Source: an uncultured Clostridia bacterium
GTDB lineage: Bacteria > Bacillota > Clostridia > TANB77 > CAG-508
Assembly: GCA_904384205.1 (NCBI GenBank)
Contig: CAJFJY010000004.1
Span: 1 to 35,395, forward strand
Reading direction: 5' to 3'
DNA: 35,395 bases
The position numbers and the translations under genes were made by a program. Below are positions 1 through 6,733 of the stretch, in pieces; positions within the stretch are counted from its first letter, which is position 1, and every line of letters begins with the position of its first letter. Under the pieces are notes generated by a model. The model saw only the letters and a list, made by a program, of their open reading frames with translations, made no database searches and was not told the DNA's origin.

Positions 1-73
1 TAAATTGCATAAATATGCAAAAATATTTAATATTGAAGATGAACTAAGAAAATATCTGGAGGTTTTGCTATGA
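1..73 (+). CDS. 3' end of AbiEi-like antitoxin (partial)
   Basis: An open frame enters from the left edge (first full codon at 2) and ends at TGA 71-73. Its last residues read KLHKYAKIFNIEDELRKYLE followed by VLL. Its stop overlaps the start of the next gene (ATGA), as in abiEi-abiEii pairs. The tail resembles the C-terminus of AbiEi-family transcriptional regulators, which repress their own operon and neutralise the AbiEii nucleotidyltransferase. Only about 23 residues are visible, so the family call rests mainly on the neighbour and on the overlapping stop-start. Confidence 0.55.
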   Translation, partial: KLHKYAKIFNIEDELRKYLEVLL

Positions 74-714
74 TAGCTAAAAATAGAGCACAACTAAAAG
101 CGTGGATAAAAAATATGTCAAAAAAAGTTGAGGTAAATGAAAATATTATCTTACAAAATTATATGCTAGAGAGGCTATTAGAAAGAATTGCTGTATCAGA
201 ATATAAATATAAATTTATATTAAAAGGTGGAATGCTAATAATAGCTATAGTTGGAATAGATATGAGAAATACACTAGATATGGATGCAACAATAAAAGGT
301 TTTGACTTAAAAAAAGACAACTTAGAAAATATATTAAATGAAATTTTTAATATTGATTTAGATGATGGTGTAACTTTTGAATTTAGAGGAATAAAAGAAA
401 TAAGACAAGAAGATGAATATGGTGGATACAGAGTATCATTAGATGCCAAGTTTGATAAGTTAGTTGTACCTATGAAACTAGATATAACAACAGGAGATGT
501 TATTACTCCAAAAGAAATAAAATACAAATTTGATTTGTTGTTTGAAGAGCGTTCTATAGAGATACTTGCTTATAATATGGAAACTGTAATTGCAGATAAA
601 TTTGAAACAATTATATCTAGAAATGTTGATACTACAAGAGCAAGAGATTTTTATGATATTTATATTTTATGGACAACACAACAGAAAAATTTTGATAAGA
701 AATTGCTAAACTAA
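70..714 (+). CDS. AbiEii/AbiGii-type nucleotidyltransferase toxin, C-terminally truncated
   Basis: The 214-residue product has the AbiEii nucleotidyltransferase fold signature: FILKGGMLI near residues 48-56 (the hhhGG motif), RNTLDMDA near 66-73 (the metal-binding DxD), a beta-strand with MKLDIT, and the family-typical ADKFETIISR...TRARDFYDIY block near 175-200. AbiEii proteins transfer nucleotides to RNA targets, arrest growth and act in phage abortive infection with the AbiEi antitoxin. Full-length members are usually near 280-300 residues. This one stops just after the DFYDIY block, and the following sequence belongs to an unrelated kinase-like gene. The start is set by the ATGA overlap with the antitoxin and a TGGAGG site at 57-62. 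The toxin has probably lost its helical C-terminus through a deletion, so activity is doubtful. Confidence 0.8.
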   Translation: MIAKNRAQLKAWIKNMSKKVEVNENIILQNYMLERLLERIAVSEYKYKFILKGGMLIIAIVGIDMRNTLDMDATIKGFDLKKDNLENILNEIFNIDLDDGVTFEFRGIKEIRQEDEYGGYRVSLDAKFDKLVVPMKLDITTGDVITPKEIKYKFDLLFEERSIEILAYNMETVIADKFETIISRNVDTTRARDFYDIYILWTTQQKNFDKKLLN

Positions 715-1169
715 AAAGATTTCTGAGCACACAGGAATTAAGCATTATGAGATAGATTCAATAGTTCACAATGATAAGAATAATATAAAAAGATCAGAAA
801 ATGAACAAATTAATATAATAAATCAAATAAATAAAAATGTCGATTGGATAATAGAAGGGACTTTAAGGAAAAAATTTATATATATTATTAGATTTGGCTG
901 ATAAAGTAATATATATAGATATTCCATTAAGAATAAGGAGAAGAAGAATTATTTTAAGATATTTAAAGCAAAAACTAGGAATAGAAAAATGTAATTATAT
1001 ACCAAATAAAGAAATGTTAAAAAATATGTTTAGATGGACAAATGATTATGAAAAAGAAAAAAATAAATTTGAAAGGAATTTACGCAAATATAAAGACAAA
1101 GTAGAGGTTTTTAATGAAAGTTCTGAAAATATATTTAAAAAATTTATAAAAACTCTTGACAATATATAA
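713..1169 (+). pseudogene. Decayed P-loop nucleoside kinase / DNA topology modulation (FlaR-like) protein
   Basis: Two frames together give a continuous match to the small AAA kinase family annotated as DNA topology modulation protein. Frame one (713-about 870) reads KKISEHTGIKHYEIDSIVHN then DWIIEGTLRK. Frame two (to 1169) reads NLYILLDLADKVIYIDIPLR, then RYLKQKLGIEKCNYIP and a WTNDYEKEK block. The P-loop N-terminus is missing, replaced by the truncated AbiEii. The frame changes at the A-run near 868-874, where one extra A would explain it. A TTG at 894 could start the distal 91-residue piece, but no ribosome binding site supports it. The gene is therefore decapitated and frameshifted. The strong tRNA promoter overlaps its 3' end. 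Confidence 0.75.
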
Positions 1170-1184
1170 AAAAGTTAGTATAAT
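1156..1184 (+). promoter_or_regulatory. Consensus sigma-A promoter of the tRNA operon
   Basis: TTGACA at 1156-1161, a 17-base spacer and TATAAT at 1179-1184 match the consensus exactly. The first tRNA begins 22 bases downstream. The promoter sits inside the end of the decayed kinase gene. Confidence 0.9.
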
Positions 1185-1206
1185 AAATTTCGTCGGAAGG
1201 ACAAAA

Positions 1207-1282
1207 GGTCGCTTAGCTCAGCTGGGAGAGCATCTGCCTTACAAGCAGGGGGTCATAGGTTCGAGCCCTATAGCGACCACCA
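1207..1282 (+). tRNA. tRNA-Val (anticodon TAC)
   Basis: The 76-base gene has acceptor stem GGTCGCT/AGCGACC, D-arm GCTCAGCTGGGAGAGC, anticodon loop CTTACAA with TAC, a T-arm with GGTTCGAGCC and an encoded CCA end. It is the first gene of the Val-Asp-Phe operon. Confidence 0.97.
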
Positions 1283-1291
1283 TGTTTTTAC

Positions 1292-1370
1292 GGCCTGGTA
1301 GTTCACAGTTGGTTAGAACGCTAGCCTGTCACGCTAGAGGTCGACGGTTCGAGCCCGTTCCAGGTCGCCA
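1292..1370 (+). tRNA. tRNA-Asp (anticodon GTC)
   Basis: Acceptor stem GGCCTGG pairs with CCAGGTC. The anticodon stem-loop CTAGC-CTGTCAC-GCTAG shows GTC. The T-arm contains GGTTCGAGCCC, and the gene ends in an encoded CCA. It lies nine bases after tRNA-Val. Confidence 0.97.
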
Positions 1371-1484
1371 TTTTTTTATTGCATAGGAAATTTCGCAAGA
1401 AATTTCCGGAGCAACAAGGTTAAGTTTCCTTGGCTGTGCATATTCGCGAAGCGAAATGCACAGCTGGCGAAGCCACTTTTCTTA
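1371..1484 (-). repeat. Family I structured intergenic element, copy 1
   Basis: Read on the minus strand this matches elements at 11079 and 31353: it begins TAAGAAAAGTGGCTTCGCC, has a variable hairpin (GCTGTGCAT...ATGCACAGC), then CTTAACCTTG, then a second hairpin GGAAATTTC...GAAATTTCC with flanks ending in CCTATGCAA. It is inserted between tRNA-Asp and tRNA-Phe, inside a tRNA operon. It encodes no protein. Whether it is mobile is inference from the dispersed copies. Confidence 0.75.
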
Positions 1485-1491
1485 TATAAAT

Positions 1492-1567
1492 GGCTTCATA
1501 GCTCAGTTGGTAGAGCAGGGGACTGAAAATCCCCGTGTCAGTGGTTCGATTCCACTTGAAGCCACCA
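1492..1567 (+). tRNA. tRNA-Phe (anticodon GAA)
   Basis: Acceptor stem GGCTTCA/TGAAGCC, anticodon stem-loop GGGGA-CTGAAAA-TCCCC with GAA, T-arm with GGTTCGATTCC, and an encoded CCA. It is separated from tRNA-Asp by the family I element and followed immediately by a terminator. Confidence 0.97.
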
Positions 1568-1570
1568 AAC

Positions 1571-1603
1571 AAGACTTGCAGAAATTTCTGTTAAGTCTTT
1601 TTT
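1571..1603 (+). terminator. Rho-independent terminator of the tRNA operon
   Basis: AAGACTT and AAGTCTT form the outer stem, CAGAAA/TTTCTG the inner stem, followed by a T-run. It lies just after tRNA-Phe. Confidence 0.85.
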
Positions 1604-1668
1604 CTTTTTAAAACAAATAAAAAATATGAATTAATTTCAAATTAAATCCAATTAATGTAGTAACCAAA

Positions 1669-1696
1669 TTGAACTTACCACCATATCATATATTAT
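1669..1696 (+). promoter_or_regulatory. Probable sigma-A promoter of the Cys-rich microprotein
   Basis: TTGAAC at 1669-1674, a 16-base spacer and TATTAT at 1691-1696. The next gene starts at 1749. The match is moderate. Confidence 0.5.
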
Positions 1697-1748
1697 ACAA
1701 AGGAACAACAAAAGAAAGAAAAAAGCTTTTTGAAAGGAGGTCTAGACT

Positions 1749-1865
1749 ATGCCAGAAAACAGAGGATGTGGTGGTTTTGGATTTGGTGATGACTGCTGCT
1801 GGATATTAATCCTTATAATATTAATCTGCTGCTGTTGTGGAGGAAATAGAGGAGGATGCTGCTAA
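1749..1865 (+). CDS. Cysteine-rich membrane microprotein (38 aa)
   Basis: A short frame follows an AAAGGAGGT ribosome binding site with its ATG at 1749. The N-terminal part is Gly/Phe rich (CGGFGFGDD), a hydrophobic stretch WILILIILI spans about residues 18-26, and cysteines cluster on both sides. There are nine Cys in 38 residues, including CCCC and a terminal CC. It is monocistronic, with its own probable promoter and a strong terminator right after the stop, which argues for a real gene. The Gly-rich head plus single hydrophobic helix recalls the YjcZ class of tiny Bacillota membrane proteins, but the cysteine content is different and I do not assign a family. Metal binding or disulfide cross-linking is possible, not shown. 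Confidence 0.7.
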   Translation: MPENRGCGGFGFGDDCCWILILIILICCCCGGNRGGCC

Positions 1866-1889
1866 TTTCCCAACATACACAAAGATAAC

Positions 1890-1919
1890 AAAAAACACCT
1901 TTGAAAAAAGGTGTTTTTG
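1890..1919. terminator. Bidirectional terminator between convergent genes
   Basis: AAAAACACCTTT and AAAGGTGTTTTT form a near-perfect stem with a short A-rich loop and A/T tracts on both sides. It can terminate the microprotein gene on plus and the acyl-CoA synthetase gene on minus. Confidence 0.85.
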
Positions 1920-1938
1920 TATTATAATATATAAAAAA

Positions 1939-3678
1939 TTATTTTTCCATCTTCATATTATCTCCATATCTTTTAATCTTTTGAGTAGTAGTTTTTTCAA
2001 ACTCTTTATCCCTAACAATAAAATTCTTAATGTGCTTGTAATTAGGCAATTTGCTATTTACGCTAGCAACGACATCAGACATCAACTTTTTAATCTCTGA
2101 TTTAGTAGGAACAGACCCCTTTAAATACTCAGTAATAGCCTCAATATTAGGAAGGATTTGAGCATTAACATAGGTTTCATCATCATTATCTTTTTTCATT
2201 CCTAAAACTAAAGATTCAGAAACTAGAGGATTATCATTTAAATAATATTCAACTTCTTCAGGGTAAATATTTTTTCCATTTTTAGTAACAATAACACTTT
2301 TACATCTACCTGTTATATATAAATATCCATTTTCATCAATTTTACCAAGGTCACCTGTGTGAAACCAACCATCTTTTAAAACTTTATTAGTTTCTTCAGG
2401 CATATTGTAATAACCAAGCATAACATTAGGACCTTTAACTAATATTTCTCCAACACCAGTATCATTTGGATTATCAATTTTATATTCAACATTAGGAATA
2501 GGAAGACCAGCACTATCCTCTTTTTTATAAAAATCAGTATTACCTGCGACTAATGGAGAACATTCTGTTAAACCGTAACCTTGTAAAGTATTTAAATTCC
2601 AATTATCAAAATCTTTAATAATATTAGGGTTAATACTTGCAGCACCTACAATAAATACACGAAGTCTGCCACCTAAAGTATTTTTGATTTTTCTTTTAAC
2701 AACTTTCTTAATAATAAAAGGTAAATCATCAAAAGGATTTTCATTTTCTTTTTGATATTTTTTAGGAAGTGTTTTGTTCATACTTTTAACTATATTTTTA
2801 TGCACATTTTCCAAAAGTAAAGGAACACATAGTATAACAGATGGATGAAATTCGTTAATATTTTCTAAAATATGTCTTAATCCTTCACAATAACAAATGC
2901 TTGCACCACTATAAATAGGTAATAAAAATCCAAGTGTACATTCATATGTGTGATGCAAAGGTAGAATAGAGAAGAATAAATCTTTACGAAGCACTTTTAC
3001 AATTCCATATGTTGATAAAATGTTAGAGCAAATATTTCTTTGTGATAGGCAAACACCTTTTGCATTACCAGTAGTACCAGAGGTAAATAATAAAATTCTC
3101 ATTTCATCAGGATCAACATTGATTTTTTCAAATTCTTTGTTTCCGTTTTCTAAAAGAGAATATCCATCTTTTAGTTTTGTAGAATAACAAAAAGTATTTT
3201 TTAAATCATCCTTATCATCAAAATCTATGAAAATAATATTTTGATTTTTTAAATCTCCAAATTTTTCAAATACGCCTCTGATATTTTTATCATCACCAAG
3301 CATGCAAGAAGCTTCTGATACATTTAAGAAATTTATAATATCATCAGTGTGTAATTCTTTATCTAATGGGACAACTATACCGACAATAGAAGCTGCCAAA
3401 TATGAAACAGCCCACATATATGAATTTTTACCAATAACTGCAATTCTTTTTCCAAGAAAGCCATCTTCAATTAATTTTGTTCCTAAAGCAAAAACATCAT
3501 TTTTAAAACTTTCATATGTTTGGCTATATATTTTACCATTCTTGTCCTTCAATTTGAAAGCAGTTCTTGTTTTATAAATTTCTGCAGATCTTTCAAGCAT
3601 ATCTTTAAAATTTGTTACTTCTTCGCATTTGTGGTATTTAGTTTTTAATTTTTCTGCAACTGATAAATTTTTACTCAT
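1939..3678 (-). CDS. Long-chain acyl-CoA synthetase (AMP-forming)
   Basis: The 579-residue protein is an AMP-binding adenylate-forming enzyme. It shows the P-loop-like motif LLFTSGTTGNAKGV (about residues 196-209), the adenine-binding YGLTECSP, the DxxHTGDLG-type motif in WFHTGDLGKIDENG and the hinge ITGR. The family activates fatty acids with ATP and CoA at the cytoplasmic face of the membrane. The length fits bacterial FadD-type proteins. The longer frame starting at TTG 3696 is rejected because that TTG lies in the ribosome binding site AAAGG. ATG at 3678 has proper spacing. A possible -10 (TATAAT on minus, 3762-3767) and a leader hairpin lie upstream. The gene is intact and monocistronic. 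Substrate chain length cannot be read from sequence. Confidence 0.92.
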   Translation of the reverse strand: MSKNLSVAEKLKTKYHKCEEVTNFKDMLERSAEIYKTRTAFKLKDKNGKIYSQTYESFKNDVFALGTKLIEDGFLGKRIAVIGKNSYMWAVSYLAASIVGIVVPLDKELHTDDIINFLNVSEASCMLGDDKNIRGVFEKFGDLKNQNIIFIDFDDKDDLKNTFCYSTKLKDGYSLLENGNKEFEKINVDPDEMRILLFTSGTTGNAKGVCLSQRNICSNILSTYGIVKVLRKDLFFSILPLHHTYECTLGFLLPIYSGASICYCEGLRHILENINEFHPSVILCVPLLLENVHKNIVKSMNKTLPKKYQKENENPFDDLPFIIKKVVKRKIKNTLGGRLRVFIVGAASINPNIIKDFDNWNLNTLQGYGLTECSPLVAGNTDFYKKEDSAGLPIPNVEYKIDNPNDTGVGEILVKGPNVMLGYYNMPEETNKVLKDGWFHTGDLGKIDENGYLYITGRCKSVIVTKNGKNIYPEEVEYYLNDNPLVSESLVLGMKKDNDDETYVNAQILPNIEAITEYLKGSVPTKSEIKKLMSDVVASVNSKLPNYKHIKNFIVRDKEFEKTTTQKIKRYGDNMKMEK

Positions 3679-3712
3679 AATATTACGACCTTTCAATTTT
3701 AATATATATCAC

Positions 3713-3745
3713 CCCTCCAATTTTTAACAAAATAGCATTGGCGGG
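3713..3745 (-). promoter_or_regulatory. Leader hairpin before acyl-CoA synthetase
   Basis: On the minus strand CCCGCCAAT and ATTGGAGGG can pair across a 15-base AT loop, with one mismatch. The 3' arm contains a GGAGG that looks like a second Shine-Dalgarno upstream of the one used. This could be an operator or an RNA hairpin. I see no match to a known lipid-regulator site. Confidence 0.35.
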
Positions 3746-3793
3746 AACGAAAAAATAATATATTATAACATATAGTTAAATTTTTAAAAATAA

Positions 3794-4640
3794 TTATTCA
3801 TATCTATAAAAATTATAATTTACATCTTTTCTCAAAGTTATACTCCCATCATAAATAGAAGAAGAATCATCTTGATAAGGAATATCAAAATAAACAGTAG
3901 TTTTAAATTTTTGATTTTTATTATTAGTTATATCAATATCAAAAGAAACAGAACAAGCGATAGAGTCTAAAGACACATTACATCTTTGAAGAAGAGAACC
4001 ATCATAAACAATCGGAATACTTGTATCTGTGATTGTATAATCAGACTTAATATTATCATTAACATATGATAAAACAATCGGATTTGCACAATTGTTATAT
4101 AAAACAGGTTTAGACAAATCAGCAGTATTCTCAGAAGTTATCTCAAAATTCAATTCTCCATTAATCAAATTATTTTCATCAAAAGCATGACTTGCGAAAG
4201 AAGTTAAATTTTTATAATATAATTTAGGATTTCCGACTAGTTGGTAATTTTGTAAAATTTATATTATTAATCCTTACATCCTTTAATGTGTTTTCCAAAG
4301 TATTTTCATCAGAATGATTATTTATAAATAAAGCAATATCAGTAAATGCATACAAATTTTCTATTGTGAAATTAGTTCTACTGCTAGATTTATTTTTAGA
4401 ATCACTACTACTAAAAAACACTATTCTATCAATAGAAAAAATAGTATTCTCATTCTTTTCAGCAAATGACAACAATGAATTTTCATAATTATTTTTTCTC
4501 ATACTAGTTGAAATGAAATAGTATAAAAGAAAACATAAAATAATAATTAAAAAAATTGCAATACATAATAAAATAAATTTTTTAGTATCAATTTTTTCTA
4601 ATCTTTCAGTCTTTTTAGTATTTGATTTTTTATTTTTCAT
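3794..4640 (-). pseudogene. Membrane-anchored extracytoplasmic protein split by a frameshift
   Basis: Two minus-strand frames make one coherent protein. The first (4640 down to 4224) has a Lys-rich head, one transmembrane helix (FILLCIAIFLIIILCFLLYY, about residues 22-41) and an outer domain. It ends ...INFTKLPTSRKS. The overlapping next frame continues QLVGNPKLYYKNLTSF then DENNLINGELNFEI and runs to 3794, with no ribosome binding site at its apparent TTG start (4168). Joined, it would be about 280 residues with a beta-rich outer domain (NNCANPIVLSYVN, YFDIPYQ, IYDGSI). The frame change lies near 4215-4240. ATG 4640 is chosen over 4652 because the AAGGA site directly abuts the latter. I do not recognise the family. 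The single-base change could be real decay or an assembly error. Confidence 0.65.
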
Positions 4641-4673
4641 TTTTACAATCATTCCTTTTTAATGTACAAATCA

Positions 4674-4803
4674 GGTTGGAAAAGAATTAAATTTTGGCTA
4701 GGAAAACAAGTCTGAAATTTATGAGGCGTATGTGTGTACGTTGATTAAATTTCAAACGAAGTTCGCCACTGCGCGACGCCAAAATTATAATTATTTTTCA
4801 ACC
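4674..4803 (-). repeat. Family II structured element, copy 1
   Basis: Imperfect terminal inverted repeats GGTTGGAAAAGAATTAAATT and its partner ending TTTTTCAACC enclose about 80 bases. Inside, GAAATTTA...TAAATTTC with CGTA...TACG forms a second hairpin. The minus strand shares TTTGAAATTTAATCAACGTA, GCCTCATAAATTT and CTAGCCAAAATTTAATTCTT with the element at 18379. It lies between divergent genes. Confidence 0.75.
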
Positions 4804-4917
4804 TAAGATTCCTTTAATGCCAATAAAAGCAATATTATAATATTACATTTTAGCCACAAAATCAAGAGTTAACTCAAAGTATGTGGAAAATTACCAAAAA
4901 AAACTAATCTTTTTAAA

Positions 4918-4946
4918 TTGACAAAAAACTGCATAAATATTAAAAT
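4918..4946 (+). promoter_or_regulatory. Sigma-A promoter of the glucosaminidase gene
   Basis: TTGACA at 4918-4923, a 17-base spacer and TAAAAT at 4941-4946. The gene starts at 4965. Confidence 0.8.
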
Positions 4947-4964
4947 ATAGACAGGTGATGTTTA

Positions 4965-6203
4965 ATGAAATCAAAAGAAAAAAAGACATATAAAATAAAG
5001 TTATCAATAAAGAATATTTTATATTTTATGGCAGGCATTATTATTTTATTATATATGTTTATGTTTTATAACCTATATTTTACAAATAATGAAACATATG
5101 CAAAAGAAACTGATTCAGAACCAGAAAATATAAAAATAAGTGAAGCAAATGAAATAGACATTGATAGTATAATAAATGAAAATTCAAAGCCAGGATATAG
5201 AGAAGAAATAACTAGAGAAGAACAAGAATTAGAATATTTAACAACATATAATGTAAATCCAGATATTCCAAAAGGTATATCATATGTTGTTAAAGAAGGA
5301 AGAAAAGGAACACAAGAAATAACAATAAAAAGAACATATCAAAATGATCAATTAATATCAGAAGAACAAATTGATGCTGTAATGACAAAAGCAACATTAA
5401 ATAAAGTTGTAGAAATAGGTGGAGGAAAGACCACAAGTAACAAAAAAGTAAAAGTTGGTGACAATGTATATGTTACATCAGATATGCTATCAGTCATGTC
5501 AGAGCCAAATATGGAATCTAAAAAAGTTGCAACATTAAAAACAGATGAAAAACTTGAAGTTTTGGAAATTACTCAAAATTGGTATAGAGTTCTATCTAGT
5601 AGCATAGAAGGCTGGGTTGAACAAGAATGTACTACATATTTAGAACCAGATTATGAAGATAAAATAAATAATAATGAAAGTGCAGGACAAGCATCAAACC
5701 AAAATATTCAGAAATTAAGTTTTGGAATGAATCTAAATAAACCAAGTGGATTAAGTTTAGAACAATTTAAAAAAGTATTAACTGATGATAAAGATGTGAA
5801 TAATGTATTCCAAGACAATGCAGAATATTTCTATTACATAGAAAAGCAATATAATATAAATGGATTATTTGTTGCAGCAGTAGGAATACATGAAAGTGGA
5901 TGGGGAACATCTAAAATCTCTAAAAATAAATATAACTTATTTGGATATGGAGCATATGACTCTAACCCATATAATGGAGCATATACATTTTCTGATTATT
6001 CAGAAAGCATAGATTTGATTGCAAGGGTATTTGTTAAATACTACTTAAACCCTAAAGGCACAAGTATATACGGAGGAGAAACAGCATCAGGAAAATATTA
6101 TACATCTCCAACTCTTTCAGGAGTAAATGCAAAATATGCATCAGATAAAAACTGGGCAAATGCAGTATATAAGCAAATGCAGTATTTATATAATAAATTG
6201 TAG
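4965..6203 (+). CDS. Cell-wall hydrolase: G5 and SH3 domains with C-terminal N-acetylglucosaminidase
   Basis: The 412-residue protein starts with a basic head and one hydrophobic helix (about 13-35), so it is an exported, probably membrane-anchored protein. Residues about 78-155 form a G5 domain (ending VVEIGGG). About 165-227 is an SH3-like wall-binding domain (NVYVTSDMLSVMSEP, EGWVEQECT). The C-terminal 150 residues are a GH73-type glucosaminidase with the catalytic Glu in GIHESGWGTSK (E310) and a KYNLFGYGAYD block. The family cleaves peptidoglycan glycan strands during growth or separation. The gene has its own consensus promoter and an AGGTGAT ribosome binding site. Domain order is ordinary for Clostridia autolysins. 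Confidence 0.9.
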   Translation: MKSKEKKTYKIKLSIKNILYFMAGIIILLYMFMFYNLYFTNNETYAKETDSEPENIKISEANEIDIDSIINENSKPGYREEITREEQELEYLTTYNVNPDIPKGISYVVKEGRKGTQEITIKRTYQNDQLISEEQIDAVMTKATLNKVVEIGGGKTTSNKKVKVGDNVYVTSDMLSVMSEPNMESKKVATLKTDEKLEVLEITQNWYRVLSSSIEGWVEQECTTYLEPDYEDKINNNESAGQASNQNIQKLSFGMNLNKPSGLSLEQFKKVLTDDKDVNNVFQDNAEYFYYIEKQYNINGLFVAAVGIHESGWGTSKISKNKYNLFGYGAYDSNPYNGAYTFSDYSESIDLIARVFVKYYLNPKGTSIYGGETASGKYYTSPTLSGVNAKYASDKNWANAVYKQMQYLYNKL

Positions 6204-6221
6204 TTTTTTTTGTAAATTTCC

Positions 6222-6250
6222 TTGCTATTTTTCCAAAGTTATTGTATGAT
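6222..6250 (+). promoter_or_regulatory. Promoter of the CpaE-like/ireB/ruvX operon
   Basis: TTGCTA at 6222-6227, a 17-base spacer and TATGAT at 6245-6250, 63 bases before the first gene. No convincing terminator is seen before the end of ruvX, so it probably drives five genes. Confidence 0.7.
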
Positions 6251-6313
6251 ATAGAGGTAAATATTATTATAGGATTATTTTGGATAATAGATAAAGAAAG
6301 GGGCTTTTTAATA

Positions 6314-6730
6314 ATGAAGAAAAGGATAGTACTATTTTCAATAGTAGCATTAGTAGCATTGATTTTCACATTTTTCTTATTTAGCAATAAAGCTTTAGCA
6401 GCAAACGAAGTAATAGACGATACAACAGAAAGCCGATTAATAGAAATAAAAGATAATCAAGCAAAATCATTAGAAGATTACCAAGAAAAATATGGAGATG
6501 ACACATATGGAATGGTAGCCTATATATTGAATTTAGTAAGAATTTATAGTATCCCATTTTGCTTTTTAGGAATTGCTATTGGGGCAATACATAAATATGT
6601 AATAGGTATTAGAAAGTTAGATACCCTAGAAAGAGGTATGGGACTTATAGTATCTTTTGTAACAATATTAATAATATGCCAAATTTTACCACTAGCATTT
6701 GCAGTGTTTGTTAAATTTGGAAGGGGGTAA
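6314..6730 (+). CDS. Small exported two-helix membrane protein (VirB2/TrbC-like layout)
   Basis: ATG 6314 follows GAAAGGGG. The longer frame from 6242 starts within the promoter and is rejected. The 138-residue product has a signal peptide with cleavage likely after SNKALA (about residue 27), a 35-residue polar segment, then two hydrophobic helices: AYILNLVRIYSIPFCFLGIA (about 68-87) and LIVSFVTILIICQILPLAFA (about 111-130). They are joined by a basic loop (HKYVIGIRKLD). Signal peptide plus a helix hairpin is the layout of VirB2/TrbC pilin-like subunits, but no secretion ATPase or channel gene is nearby, so this is only a structural analogy. Its stop overlaps the next gene's ribosome binding site, implying coupled expression with the CpaE-like ATPase. 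Confidence 0.8.
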   Translation: MKKRIVLFSIVALVALIFTFFLFSNKALAANEVIDDTTESRLIEIKDNQAKSLEDYQEKYGDDTYGMVAYILNLVRIYSIPFCFLGIAIGAIHKYVIGIRKLDTLERGMGLIVSFVTILIICQILPLAFAVFVKFGRG

Positions 6731-6733
6731 CAA

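Noticed and set aside
159..527. Minus-strand 122-codon frame opposite abiEii
   Set aside because: Shadow of the toxin gene, with Ser/Ile-rich composition typical of antisense AT-rich coding and no ribosome binding site.
1..1170. Active defence island at the left end
   Set aside because: Only the tail of an antitoxin, a truncated toxin and a broken kinase are visible; no other defence genes are in the window.
1156..1386. 76-codon frame across the tRNA-Val and tRNA-Asp genes
   Set aside because: It is made of promoter and tRNA sequence; the tRNAs explain it completely.
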